This document shows positions 17,428 through 25,816 of a DNA stretch of 64,000 nucleotides, in pieces. Position 1 is the stretch's first letter, and each line of letters opens with the position of its first letter. The translations under genes were made by a program, and so were the position numbers. The notes under the pieces were generated by a model, which made no database searches, was not told the DNA's origin, and worked only from the letters and a program-made list of their open reading frames with translations. The stretch is from Lentzea waywayandensis. Lineage in GTDB: Bacteria > Actinomycetota > Actinomycetes > Mycobacteriales > Pseudonocardiaceae. The stretch lies in contig NZ_FOYL01000010.1 of NCBI RefSeq assembly GCF_900115955.1, positions 62,001 to 126,000 of the forward strand. Direction: 5' to 3'.

Positions 17428-17444
17428 GCCTACGCGGCGTAGGC
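17428..17444. promoter_or_regulatory. Perfect palindrome in divergent promoter
   Basis: GCCTACG-CGG-CGTAGGC has 7 bp arms and lies between the M20 gene and the DoxX-like gene, where the -35 region of a leaderless M20 promoter would fall. A repressor operator is a reasonable reading. No regulator gene is adjacent. Confidence 0.35.
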
Positions 17445-17460
17445 ATGACAGGGTGACGCC

Positions 17461-17841
17461 ATGGAACCAACCCGTTCCCGAGCGCGGTCGGCGCTGGCGC
17501 TCGCCGCACTGCTAGGCCTGGCCGGAGCCACCCACTTCACCAGGCCGAAGTACTACGACGCGATCGTCCCCCGCTCGTTGCCCGGCACCCCGAGGCAGTG
17601 GACGTACGTGTCAGGCGTGGCCGAACTCGCCGTGGCAGCGGCCGTGGCCACTCCCCGAACGCGCCGCATGGGCGGCTTCGCCGCCGCAGCGCTGTTCGTA
17701 GCCGTGTTTCCGGCAAACGTGAAAATGGCTCTGGATTTCCGGGACAAGTCGCCCAAAGCCCGCGCCATCGCCTACGGCCGCCTGCCGCTGCAGATCCCGC
17801 TCGTCGCATGGGCGTGGAAAGTCGCGAAACGCGCTCCATGA
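17461..17841 (+). CDS. DoxX-like membrane protein
   Basis: A 126-residue protein with four likely membrane spans: ALALAALLGLAGATHF, a second around YVSGVAELAVAAAVA, a third around GGFAAAALFVAVFPANVKMAL, and a fourth near LPLQIPLVAWAWKV. The pattern GATHF near the first span, VSGVAELA in the middle and FPANVKMALD is characteristic of the DoxX/DoxD-like group. These are often linked to redox or thiol metabolism, but their role is not firm. It starts at ATG 17461, divergent from the M20 gene. Confidence 0.75.
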   Translation: MEPTRSRARSALALAALLGLAGATHFTRPKYYDAIVPRSLPGTPRQWTYVSGVAELAVAAAVATPRTRRMGGFAAAALFVAVFPANVKMALDFRDKSPKARAIAYGRLPLQIPLVAWAWKVAKRAP

Positions 17842-17908
17842 CCACCCTGGGTAATCCTTAACCAAGTGTCCCGCAAACGCTGTCATTTTCCGCGCGAGGA
17901 ACCTTAGG

Positions 17909-18457
17909 ATGCGCCCTGTGCAATCGCTCCTTGAACGCGCCGCAACCGCGCTCGGCTGGGACGGAGTCGTCGTTCCCGACGTCGCCGTCCTGGGCCAGCA
18001 GGTGTCCGCGGTGGTGCGCTTGCTGCCCGAAGTGCACGAGTGGAGAACCGAGAACGGCTGGCCCCCGAGAGCCGACCCGTCCTGGTTCCGCTCGTGGTTC
18101 GAGCCAGACGCACACGACCGCCTCCCGGTGGCCGCAGTGGAACTGGTCGGCGTCCTGGTGAGCGAGTCCACCACGGACCGCGCCCTCCAGTCGTGCGGCA
18201 CCCTCCTGACCCTGGCCCCGTGCGCGGTGATGCTCCCCCGCACCGAAGAGTCCCAGGCCTGGTCGTACATCGAACTCGACTACTACGGCATCGGCGTCGT
18301 GGTGGGCGACGACACCACCGCCGACCTCATGGTGCCGCCGGAGGACCGCTCGCCGGAGTTCGGGCCCTCGCTGTTCGGGCGGTGGCTGCTCGAGGTGCTC
18401 TACGAACGGGTGCTGAAGGCGTCGCACGCGCCGGCCAGCAGCAGCCCTCAGGCCTGA
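17909..18457 (+). CDS. Conserved hypothetical protein
   Basis: A 182-residue soluble protein without signal peptide or membrane span. It is rich in Trp and acidic residues (EVHEWRTENGWPPRADPSWF) and ends in an Ala/Ser tail that runs into the repeat region. No family is recognised. The ATG at 17909 has GAGGA 8 nt upstream. TAGGAT at 17905-17910 could instead act as a -10 box for a leaderless GTG at 17918, three codons later. The neighbour downstream is the gene-free stretch before adnB. Confidence 0.65.
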   Translation: MRPVQSLLERAATALGWDGVVVPDVAVLGQQVSAVVRLLPEVHEWRTENGWPPRADPSWFRSWFEPDAHDRLPVAAVELVGVLVSESTTDRALQSCGTLLTLAPCAVMLPRTEESQAWSYIELDYYGIGVVVGDDTTADLMVPPEDRSPEFGPSLFGRWLLEVLYERVLKASHAPASSSPQA

Positions 18458-18554
18458 CGCGCACGAGCCGACAGCCCTTCAGGCCTCGGCCACGCCTGCT
18501 GGCAGCGGCCTCAAGCATGAGCAGCCGCCCTCGCGTCTGAGCAACCGCAGCACG

Positions 18555-18647
18555 CCTCACGCGCACCAGGCGGCTGGCAGCGCCCCAGGGCCTCACGTGC
18601 ACCAGCCGGCTGGCAGCACCCCAGGGCCTCACGTGCACCAGCCGGCC
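18555..18647. repeat. 36 bp tandem repeat, about 2.6 copies
   Basis: Units start at CCTCAC at 18555, 18591 and 18627. Copies 2 and 3 are identical over the 21 bases where they overlap; copy 1 differs from copy 2 at about five positions. The length is a multiple of three, but no supported gene covers it. Confidence 0.8.
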
Positions 18648-18863
18648 GCAGCCCTGAAGGCTTCGCGCGCGTCGGCCCCAAGTCCCCGAGCACGTCGGTC
18701 CCGAGGCCTCGCGCACCGCTCGGCAGCAGTCCCGATCCTGAGCAGCCGCAGCACGCGAGTCTGACAGCCGCAGCACCCCAAGTCTGAGCAGCCGCCGCGA
18801 GCAGCCGCTGCCCCCGCGCGCTTCCTTGTCACGCAACGAGTGAAACGCGTCTTCGGTTCCCGG

Positions 18864-18943
18864 CTATCCACAGGTTAGCCGACCGGACATAACCGCAGGT
18901 CAGACAGCCGCGGCCTGTGGACAACTCGCGATCATGGTCCACA
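18864..18943. promoter_or_regulatory. Cluster of three DnaA-box-like nonamers
   Basis: CTATCCACA (18864-18872) is one base from the E. coli box. TGTGGACAA (18916-18924) is a perfect reverse match to TTGTCCACA, the Streptomyces box. TGGTCCACA (18935-18943) is one base from it. Three in 80 bp of 70% G+C DNA is more than expected by chance. No replication gene is nearby, so an origin is unlikely; a DnaA-binding or titration site is possible. Confidence 0.4.
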
Positions 18944-18953
18944 GACTGATCAA

Positions 18954-18999
18954 CTCACGCAGTCCGGAGCTCACGCAGTCCGGAGCTCACGCAGTCCGG
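18954..18999. repeat. 16 bp tandem repeat, about 2.9 copies
   Basis: CTCACGCAGTCCGGAG is repeated head-to-tail from 18954, 18970 and 18986, the last copy lacking its final two bases. It lies 56 bp beyond the 3' end of adnB. No function is evident. Confidence 0.85.
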
Positions 19000-19054
19000 C
19001 CGGCCGCAGGTCGCGCCCACGGGCCCGCCCACGCGGTCCGCAGCTCCCACGCCA

Positions 19055-22000
19055 TCACGACTCCACGGACCGGATCAGGTCCTTCAAGCCCTGCTCCTCC
19101 AGCAGGTCCGCCGGCCGCACCGTGTGGTCGTGCCGCACGTAGTGGAAAGCGGCCCGCACCTGCTCCAACGGCGCGCCGACCAGAGCGGCCCAAGCCAGCC
19201 GGTACGCGGCAAGCTGCACCGACAGCGCGGGCAGGGCATCTGAGTCCGGGACGGCGCCGGTCTTCCAGTCGACGACGGTCCAGCCGTCCGGGTCGCGGTA
19301 CACGGCGTCCATGCGGCCGCGTACCGAGATGCCGTCGAACTCCGCCTCGAACGGCACCTCCACGTCGTGCGGGGTGCGGTCTGCCCAGGCGCTGGCCAGG
19401 AACGACTCCTTCAGCCTCTCCAGGTCCGCGTCCGGGGCCGCGTCGGCGTCGCCGGCTCCGGGGAGTTCGTCGATGTCGAGAAGGCGGGTGGCTCCGAAGC
19501 GGTTCTCCAGCCACGTGTGGAAGGCGGTGCCTCGGCGGGCCAGCGGGTTCGGTGGGAACGGGAGTGGGCGGCGCAGGCGGCGGGCCAGCAGGTCCGGGTC
19601 CTTGGCCAGCTCCACGAGTTGTGAGACCGAGAGGTGGTCTGGGAGGGCTACCTGTTCGCGGCGGTTCTGCGAGGCGGCGCGTTCTGCCAGCAGCACGTCG
19701 ACGTCGCGGGCCCAGCCTTCCGGGTCCTCGTCCAGAGGCATTTCCGGGTCGTCTGGGACCACGTCGTCGGGGAGTGGTTCGGGCTCCGGCGGGAAGTCGT
19801 CGTCCGGGGGCTCGTCGGTGGGGGGCGGGTAGTCCTCGTCCACCACCTCGGGCTCGTCGAAGATCAGCGGGAGTGGGGCCGGCGGGGCGTTGCGCAGAGC
19901 GTCCAGGGCTGAGAGGACCATCGTCGCGCCTTCGACCACGGCGTCGCGGCGTTTGCCGAGGGGGTCGGCCGGCCATTGCGAGGTCTTGACGTCTTCGGCC
20001 AGGGGGTTCGGGGTGTCCGCGTCGGGTTCCGGGGTCCAGACGGAGATGTCGCCCGGTGCGGTGTCGCGTTGCAGGACCTCGTGCATCTCCTGGAGGAACA
20101 CCGACGGGCCCTTCGGCTTGTCGCCGGCCTCCGCCCACCAGTGGCCCGACATCAGCAGGCTGTGCTCGGCTCGGGTCACGCCGACGTAGAAGAGGCGGCG
20201 TTCCTCGACCAGGCGGCGGTCTTCGAACTCCTCCGCGTGGATCGTCAGCGCCTCGTCGACCTCCTTGCGGTTGTAGCCGGCGGACAGCTTCAACGTGGGC
20301 AGGTCGGCCGAGTCACCACGCAGTGGAGCCGGCAGTTCCGTTACGGACTTGAGCCAGCACGAGGACTTCTTGCGGCCCGGGAACACGTCGCGGACCAGGT
20401 GCGGCAGCGCGACGATCCGCCACTCCAGGCCCTTCGCCGAGTGGACGGTCAGGATCTGCACGCGGTCCTCGGAGACCTCCACCTCGCCGGGTTCCAGGCC
20501 GTCTTCCGCGTGCTCGGCGGTGTAGAGGTAGTCGAGCAACGACGGGAGCGTCGCGGACGGGGAGGCGGCGGCGAAGTCCGTCACGACGTCGGAGAACGCG
20601 TCCAGGTGCGCGCGGCCGACCATGCCGGGACGCGACATCGACTCGATGTCGAGCAGCAGCGTGCGTTCCACGTCGGCGACGAGTTCGGACAGCGGCTGGT
20701 CGAGCCTGCGCCGCAACGTCGCCAGCTCGCCGCCGAGCCGCCGGATTCGCCGGTAGCCGTCGGTGGAGTAGGCGTCGGGGTCGCCGGGGTCGTCCAGGGC
20801 GTCGGCGAGGCCTGCCTGTTCGGCGTGTTCGCCGGGCAACGCGTCCGCCAGGACCATCAGCGGATCGTCCACAACGGACTGTCGCGGTGCGACACCCGCC
20901 AGTTCGCGGGCCCGTGACCACAGAGCAGCAAGGTCGACGGCGGCCAGTCGCCAGCGCGAACCGGTCAGCAGCCGAGCGGCGGCGGTGCCCGCCAAGGGAT
21001 CGACGAGAACTCGCAGAGCGGACACTAGGTCGCGCACCTCGGGTTCGTCCAGCAGGCCGCCGAGGCCGACCACCTCGACCGGCAGGCCGCGTTCGCGCAA
21101 CGCCACGGCGATGGCGGCCATGTCCGAACGGCGGCGCACCAGCACGGCGGCGGTCGGCGGGACGCCCTCGGCGTCGAGGTGCGCTTCCCACTGCGCGGCG
21201 ACGTTGTCCGCCATCCAGTCGAGCTCGGCGCGGATGTCGGTGTGCAGGGCGAGCCGGACGTCGCCAGGCCCCGCCCCCGGCCGAGCGCGCAGCTCCTCGA
21301 CGTCCAGACCGGCCTCGCGCAGCGGCAACGACACGGCGTTCGCCAGTTCCAGGACCTCGGGCGGGTTGCGGAAACTGGTCAGCAGCCCGAACTTCCGCGT
21401 CGGCGGGAAGTCGTCGGCGAAGCGCGGCAGGTTCGCCGCGGACGCGCCGCGCCAGCCGTAGATGGCCTGCGCCGGGTCGCCCACCGACGTCACCGGCATC
21501 GGCTCGCCCTCGCCGAACAACGACCGCAGCAGCACGCGCTGCGCATGCCCGGTGTCCTGGTACTCGTCCAGCAGAACGGCGCCGTAGCGCTCACGTTCCC
21601 CGGTCGACACCTCGTCGAACGAGGCCAGCTGCGCCGCCAGCGACATCTGGTCCGCGAAGTCCAAAGCGGCCTCTTTGCGCTTGCGCTGCTGGTACGCGTC
21701 CAGCAACGGCAGCATCGCGACCCGCAACCGTTGCGCCGCAACGATTTCCTTCAGCTTCTCCGGCAACGCGTCCCGCTGGCGAGGTGCACGCGGCGCGTTC
21801 TCGATCAACGCGCACAGCTCAAGAGCGTGCGCCTCCAACGCCTCGGGCGTCACGAGGTGCTCGCCCAGCTCACCGGCCAGCGACAGCAGGTACCCGGTGA
21901 CCGTCGCCGGCACCTTGTCCGTGTCGAGGTCCTTCGCCCACGTCGACACGACCCGGTGCGCGAGCTGCCACGACGCCGTCTGCGTCAGCAGCCGCACGCC

Positions 22001-22408
22001 GGGCTCCACCGGCAACCGGAGCCCGTGCTCGGTGACCAGGCGCCCCGCGTAGGCGTGATAGGTCAGCACGACGGGCTCGCCGGTCAGCACGGCCATCTTG
22101 CGCTCGCCGCTGGGATCGAGCTCGTCCAGCAGGGACGAGCCCGCCAGCCTGCGCAGCCGGGCACGCACGCGGTCCGCGAGCTGACGCGCGGCCTTGCGCG
22201 TAAAGGTCAGGCCGAGGACGCGATCGGGCAGCACGAGCCCGTTCGCGACCAGCCAGACGACCCTCGCGGCCATCGTCTCGGTCTTGCCCGCTCCTGCGCC
22301 GGCGATCACCAGCGCGGGCTGCGCGGGTGCGGCGATCACCTCGGCCTGCTCGGGAGTCGGCTTGTTCAGCCCGAGCGCCTCAGCGATCTCAAACGGGCTG
22401 ACGGTCAC
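19055..22408 (-). CDS. adnB: AdnB-type UvrD-like helicase/RecB-like nuclease
   Basis: A 1117-residue subunit of the actinobacterial double-strand-break resection complex AdnAB. The N-terminal SF1A motor has Walker A IAGAGAGKTETM (residues 35-46), Walker B LLDEYQDTGHAQR, and motifs GDPAQAIYGWRGA, SFRNP and HSAKGLEW. An acidic linker (about residues 820-890, rich in Pro, Asp and Glu) leads to a RecB-family nuclease: RRGTAFHTWLE, FDGISVRGRMDAV, VVDWKTG and QLAAYRLAW. The GTG start is 97 bp after the adnA stop on the same strand. In mycobacteria AdnB is the main translocating motor of the pair. Length and order match Rv3201c. Confidence 0.93.
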   Translation of the reverse strand: MTVSPFEIAEALGLNKPTPEQAEVIAAPAQPALVIAGAGAGKTETMAARVVWLVANGLVLPDRVLGLTFTRKAARQLADRVRARLRRLAGSSLLDELDPSGERKMAVLTGEPVVLTYHAYAGRLVTEHGLRLPVEPGVRLLTQTASWQLAHRVVSTWAKDLDTDKVPATVTGYLLSLAGELGEHLVTPEALEAHALELCALIENAPRAPRQRDALPEKLKEIVAAQRLRVAMLPLLDAYQQRKRKEAALDFADQMSLAAQLASFDEVSTGERERYGAVLLDEYQDTGHAQRVLLRSLFGEGEPMPVTSVGDPAQAIYGWRGASAANLPRFADDFPPTRKFGLLTSFRNPPEVLELANAVSLPLREAGLDVEELRARPGAGPGDVRLALHTDIRAELDWMADNVAAQWEAHLDAEGVPPTAAVLVRRRSDMAAIAVALRERGLPVEVVGLGGLLDEPEVRDLVSALRVLVDPLAGTAAARLLTGSRWRLAAVDLAALWSRARELAGVAPRQSVVDDPLMVLADALPGEHAEQAGLADALDDPGDPDAYSTDGYRRIRRLGGELATLRRRLDQPLSELVADVERTLLLDIESMSRPGMVGRAHLDAFSDVVTDFAAASPSATLPSLLDYLYTAEHAEDGLEPGEVEVSEDRVQILTVHSAKGLEWRIVALPHLVRDVFPGRKKSSCWLKSVTELPAPLRGDSADLPTLKLSAGYNRKEVDEALTIHAEEFEDRRLVEERRLFYVGVTRAEHSLLMSGHWWAEAGDKPKGPSVFLQEMHEVLQRDTAPGDISVWTPEPDADTPNPLAEDVKTSQWPADPLGKRRDAVVEGATMVLSALDALRNAPPAPLPLIFDEPEVVDEDYPPPTDEPPDDDFPPEPEPLPDDVVPDDPEMPLDEDPEGWARDVDVLLAERAASQNRREQVALPDHLSVSQLVELAKDPDLLARRLRRPLPFPPNPLARRGTAFHTWLENRFGATRLLDIDELPGAGDADAAPDADLERLKESFLASAWADRTPHDVEVPFEAEFDGISVRGRMDAVYRDPDGWTVVDWKTGAVPDSDALPALSVQLAAYRLAWAALVGAPLEQVRAAFHYVRHDHTVRPADLLEEQGLKDLIRSVES

Positions 22409-22505
22409 CAGTACATCTTCCTACCCGGCTCACCAGCGGCCGCACCACCCGGGACGGTGTGTTCGCCGACAGTTCGGAAGCGAGAAACGCGCAGGTCAAC
22501 AGTAC

Positions 22506-25500
22506 TTACTCACTGACCTGTCGCCCGGACGGGTGGACCGGGCACGTCGTGCGCGCCGGGCAACGATCGCAGTCCGCGTTCTCCCGAGCCGTGTACTGCG
22601 GCCCGAGCACCGACTCAGCGGCACCCTGCACGACCTCCAGCCACGCCCGCACGCCCTGTTCGTCCAACGGCGCCTGGGTGCGTTCGACAGCTCCTGTCTT
22701 CTTGTCCTCCTTCGCCACGTAGAGCAGGCGGGCACCGCCCGGCTCGGTTCCGAGTCCGATGTGGGTGAAGCCGCCCAGCGACGACGCCAGCTGGTAGACG
22801 GCCAGCTGCGGATGCTCCTGCGACGCCTCGCGCGACACCGGGCTCTTGCCGGTCTTGAGGTCGATCACGACGGGGCGGCCGTCCTCGTCGTGTTCGAGAC
22901 GGTCGACTCGGCCCCTGACCTGCAACCACGGCCCGCCGTCGCGCTTGGGCACCTCGACGACCATCTCCTCCTCGACCGCGACCTGCGTGAGCTGGCTGCG
23001 GCTCATCGTCAGCCACGCGAGGAACGTGTCGAGCATCTTCTCCACGCGCAGACGTTCGCGGCGGGAGAACCACGGGGCGCCCGCGTCCACCGCGGCCCAC
23101 GCCTCGTCCAGCTTCACCCGCAGCTGCGCGGAGTCCGCTCCCGAGGCCGCGGCCTGCGCCAGCGCGTGGACCAGCGTGCCCGTCACCGAGGCCAGCTCGG
23201 CCGGGTCCTGGCCGCCGTGCCGCTCCACGACCCAGCGCAGCGGGCACTTCGTGATCACCTCGATGGTCGACGGCGTCACGCTGACCTTCTGGTCTTCCGT
23301 CCACAGTGGAGCGTCGATGGACACCTCCGCCAGGCCGTACCAGGACTCCGGGTGCGCACCGGGCACGCCCGCCTCCGCCAGCCGGGCCAGCTGCTCGGCG
23401 GCCCGGGACCGGCGATCGGGGTCCTCGGTGTCCGAACACACCACCCGGCGCAGCTCGCCGACCAGTTCGCCCAGCACCAGGCCGCGCTGCGGCCGGTGCA
23501 GCTTCCGTTCGTCCTCAGCGGACGACTCGATCTCGTCCAGGAACCGCGACGGCTGCTCGTCCTCGCCCCGCACAGCGCTGATCAGCAGCTTCGACCGGGC
23601 CCGCGAGGCCGCGACCAGCAGCAACCGGCGTTCCTCCGCCAGGATCGGCGCCACCGCCGACACCGAGGGCTCCATCCCGGCCAGCACGTCCACCATGCGT
23701 TCGACGCCCAGAACCGTGCCGCGCAGCCGCAAATCAGGCCAGCTGCCCTCCTGCACACCGGGCACCGCGACGACCTCCCACTCGCGCCCGGCCGCCGAGT
23801 GCGCCGTCAGCACGGACACCGCCTCCCCGGTCGGGGCGGAGGCGGCCAGCGTGTCGCCCACGATCCGTTGCGACTCCAGGTAGTCCGCGAACCCGGCGAC
23901 CCCCGACCCCGGCAGCCGGTCGACGTACTTCGCGGCCGCCTCGAACAACGCCACGATCGCGTCGAGGTCGCGGTCCGCCTGCATGCCCGGCATCCCGCGC
24001 CGGGCCGACTGCGCCACCCAGCGATCCTGCAGGCCGGTCGCGGTCCACAGGTCCCACAGCACGACCTCGACGGACTTCCCCGCCTCGATCGCCTTGCGCG
24101 CCAACGCCAGCAGGTGCCCGATCCGCCGCGCGGGCAACGACTCCGCGTCCTCCAGCGCCGCCAGCCGGTCCGCGGTCTCCACGACCTCGACCAGCAGGTC
24201 ACCGCTCGGCCTGTCCCCGCCCGCCGCCATCTCCAGCCGCCGCAGACCACGCCGCAACCGCCGCAACGCCAACGGATCCGCGCCGCCGTAGGACGACGAC
24301 AGCAACATGGCCGCCGTGTCCTCGTCCAACGTTCCAGGCGCGGCCGCGGCACGAACCAAGGCGAGCAACGGACGTACGGAAGGCTGCTGCGCCAACGGCA
24401 ACTCGTCCGACGCCACGGACACCGGCACACCGGCGGCGAGCAAAGCCCGTTGCAGCACCGGCAAGGACAACGTCGCCGACCGCACCACCACGGCCATCTG
24501 CGACCACGGCACCTCATCGGCCAGGTGGGAGCGCCGCAACTGGTCCGCCACCCACGTCGCCTCCTGCGCGGACGACGCGAGCAACCTCACCTGCACGGAC
24601 CCCTCACCCTCGACCGGCTCCACCAGGCGCGCAGGAGAAGCACCGGGCAGACGGGCCGCCAGCCGGGCCACCGCGTCCCGGACCTCGGGCATCATCCGGT
24701 GCGACTGCCGCAGCACCACGGTCTCGCCGTCGGCGTCCCGCAGGATCTCCGGGTCGGCGCCGCGGAACGTGAAGATCGCCTGGTCCGGATCGCCGGCCAG
24801 CACGAACCGCGCGGCCCCCGACCCGAGCGAGCGGATCAGCGAGTACTGCATCGGATCGAGGTGCTGCGCGTCATCTACCAGCAGGTACCGCACGCGCCGC
24901 CGTTCGCCGAACAGCAGGTCCTCGTCGTTCACGAACGCCGCGTAGGCCGACGACACCAGCTCGGCCGCGTCGTAGGCGGGGGCGTACGCCGTCGCGGAGT
25001 CCATGCCGGACAGCAGGTTCACCGCCTCGTACTGCGCCCCGAACCGCCCGGCGGCCACCCACTCGTCCCGCCCGTGCTGCTCGCCGAGCTCGATCAGGTC
25101 CTCCGGCCCGAGACCGCGTTCCGCCGCCCGCAGCAGCAGATCCCGCAGCTCGTGGGCGAACCCCGGCAGCTCCAGCGCCGGCCGCAACCGCTCCGGCCAC
25201 TTCAACGCGCCCAGCTCGACGTCACCGGCGAGCAGTTCGCGCACCATCGCGTCCTGATCCGGCCCGGACAGCAACCGCGGCGGCGGCTCGTCGAGCAGCA
25301 CCGCCTGGTTGCGCAGCACCGCGAACGCGTAGGAGTGCACGGTCCGCACCAACGGCTCGCGAATCGCCGACAGATGTCCCGTCAACAGCTGCGTGATCTG
25401 CGCGCGCAACGCCACGGACGCGCGCCTGTTCGCCGTCAGCACGAGGACGTTCTCGGGATCGGCCCCGTGCTCCAGCACGACGTGCGCGGCCAGTTCGGCG

Positions 25501-25643
25501 AGCAACGTCGTCTTGCCGGTGCCGGGCCCGCCGAGCACCCGGACAAAGCCCTCGTGCTCGAAGACCCGCTGGGCAGCGGCGTCCCACCGGGGACGCGGGC
25601 GCGTCTCCGGCTTCCGGCGGACCAGCTGGGGTGGAAGTGGCAC
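22506..25643 (-). CDS. adnA: AdnA-type UvrD-like helicase/nuclease with Fe-S site
   Basis: A 1045-residue partner of AdnB. The motor has Walker A LGGPGTGKTTLL (about residues 37-48), a Walker B variant LLVDDAQHLDPMQ, and GDPDQAIFTFRGADP. The C-terminal nuclease has GTLVHALAQA, QVRGRVDRLEH and VIDLKTGK. Four cysteines bracket the nuclease (TKCPLRW, then CDRCPARTTC near the end), the AddB-type pattern that binds a [4Fe-4S] cluster. DDAQ instead of DExx in Walker B fits reports that the AdnA motor contributes less than that of AdnB. The start is GTG 25643. It resects DNA ends to 3' tails for recombination. Confidence 0.93.
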   Translation of the reverse strand: MPLPPQLVRRKPETRPRPRWDAAAQRVFEHEGFVRVLGGPGTGKTTLLAELAAHVVLEHGADPENVLVLTANRRASVALRAQITQLLTGHLSAIREPLVRTVHSYAFAVLRNQAVLLDEPPPRLLSGPDQDAMVRELLAGDVELGALKWPERLRPALELPGFAHELRDLLLRAAERGLGPEDLIELGEQHGRDEWVAAGRFGAQYEAVNLLSGMDSATAYAPAYDAAELVSSAYAAFVNDEDLLFGERRRVRYLLVDDAQHLDPMQYSLIRSLGSGAARFVLAGDPDQAIFTFRGADPEILRDADGETVVLRQSHRMMPEVRDAVARLAARLPGASPARLVEPVEGEGSVQVRLLASSAQEATWVADQLRRSHLADEVPWSQMAVVVRSATLSLPVLQRALLAAGVPVSVASDELPLAQQPSVRPLLALVRAAAAPGTLDEDTAAMLLSSSYGGADPLALRRLRRGLRRLEMAAGGDRPSGDLLVEVVETADRLAALEDAESLPARRIGHLLALARKAIEAGKSVEVVLWDLWTATGLQDRWVAQSARRGMPGMQADRDLDAIVALFEAAAKYVDRLPGSGVAGFADYLESQRIVGDTLAASAPTGEAVSVLTAHSAAGREWEVVAVPGVQEGSWPDLRLRGTVLGVERMVDVLAGMEPSVSAVAPILAEERRLLLVAASRARSKLLISAVRGEDEQPSRFLDEIESSAEDERKLHRPQRGLVLGELVGELRRVVCSDTEDPDRRSRAAEQLARLAEAGVPGAHPESWYGLAEVSIDAPLWTEDQKVSVTPSTIEVITKCPLRWVVERHGGQDPAELASVTGTLVHALAQAAASGADSAQLRVKLDEAWAAVDAGAPWFSRRERLRVEKMLDTFLAWLTMSRSQLTQVAVEEEMVVEVPKRDGGPWLQVRGRVDRLEHDEDGRPVVIDLKTGKSPVSREASQEHPQLAVYQLASSLGGFTHIGLGTEPGGARLLYVAKEDKKTGAVERTQAPLDEQGVRAWLEVVQGAAESVLGPQYTARENADCDRCPARTTCPVHPSGRQVSE

Positions 25644-25720
25644 GACTCGATTGCACCACGCGGCACCGACAAGATCGTCAAAGCCTGCCGGACGAGGCGC
25701 GGCCGATTTCGTCTACCTTC

Positions 25721-25750
25721 TTGACAGATAGTGATGGTCTAGTCCATTTT
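25721..25750 (+). promoter_or_regulatory. Chitinase promoter with DasR-like operator (dre)
   Basis: A perfect -35 TTGACA (25721-25726) and a -10-like CATTTT (25745-25750) are 18 bp apart. Between and overlapping them is ATGGTCTAGTCCAT (25734-25747), a near-perfect palindrome close to the DasR/GntR consensus ACTGGTCTAGACCAGT. DasR represses chitin and N-acetylglucosamine genes in actinobacteria until amino-sugar phosphates appear. An operator in the spacer before a chitinase gene is a coherent picture. Confidence 0.75.
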
Positions 25751-25816
25751 TGAAGACGTTGTGAGCCCCCTCACTGCCAGCTCCGCCGCCCTGGACCGAG
25801 CAGTCTTGGAGGACTG

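Larger units (their letters stand above)
18458..19054. other. Gene-free, repeat-bearing stretch
   Basis: About 600 bp lie between the convergent hypothetical gene and adnB. Open frames here are biased to Arg, Ala and Gly with no domain, and I reject them. The stretch holds a 36 bp tandem repeat, a 16 bp tandem repeat and three DnaA-box-like sites, listed separately. The phrase CAGCCGCAGCAC also recurs between 18735 and 18780. It looks like spreading low-complexity sequence rather than a decayed gene. Confidence 0.6.

Noticed and set aside
18555-18999. Possible CRISPR-like array
   Set aside because: The units are directly tandem with no spacers, and no cas genes are present.
22194-25724. 1176-residue plus-strand frame opposite adnA
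   Set aside because: Composition typical of antisense frames in G+C-rich DNA; adnA on the other strand has complete helicase and nuclease motifs.
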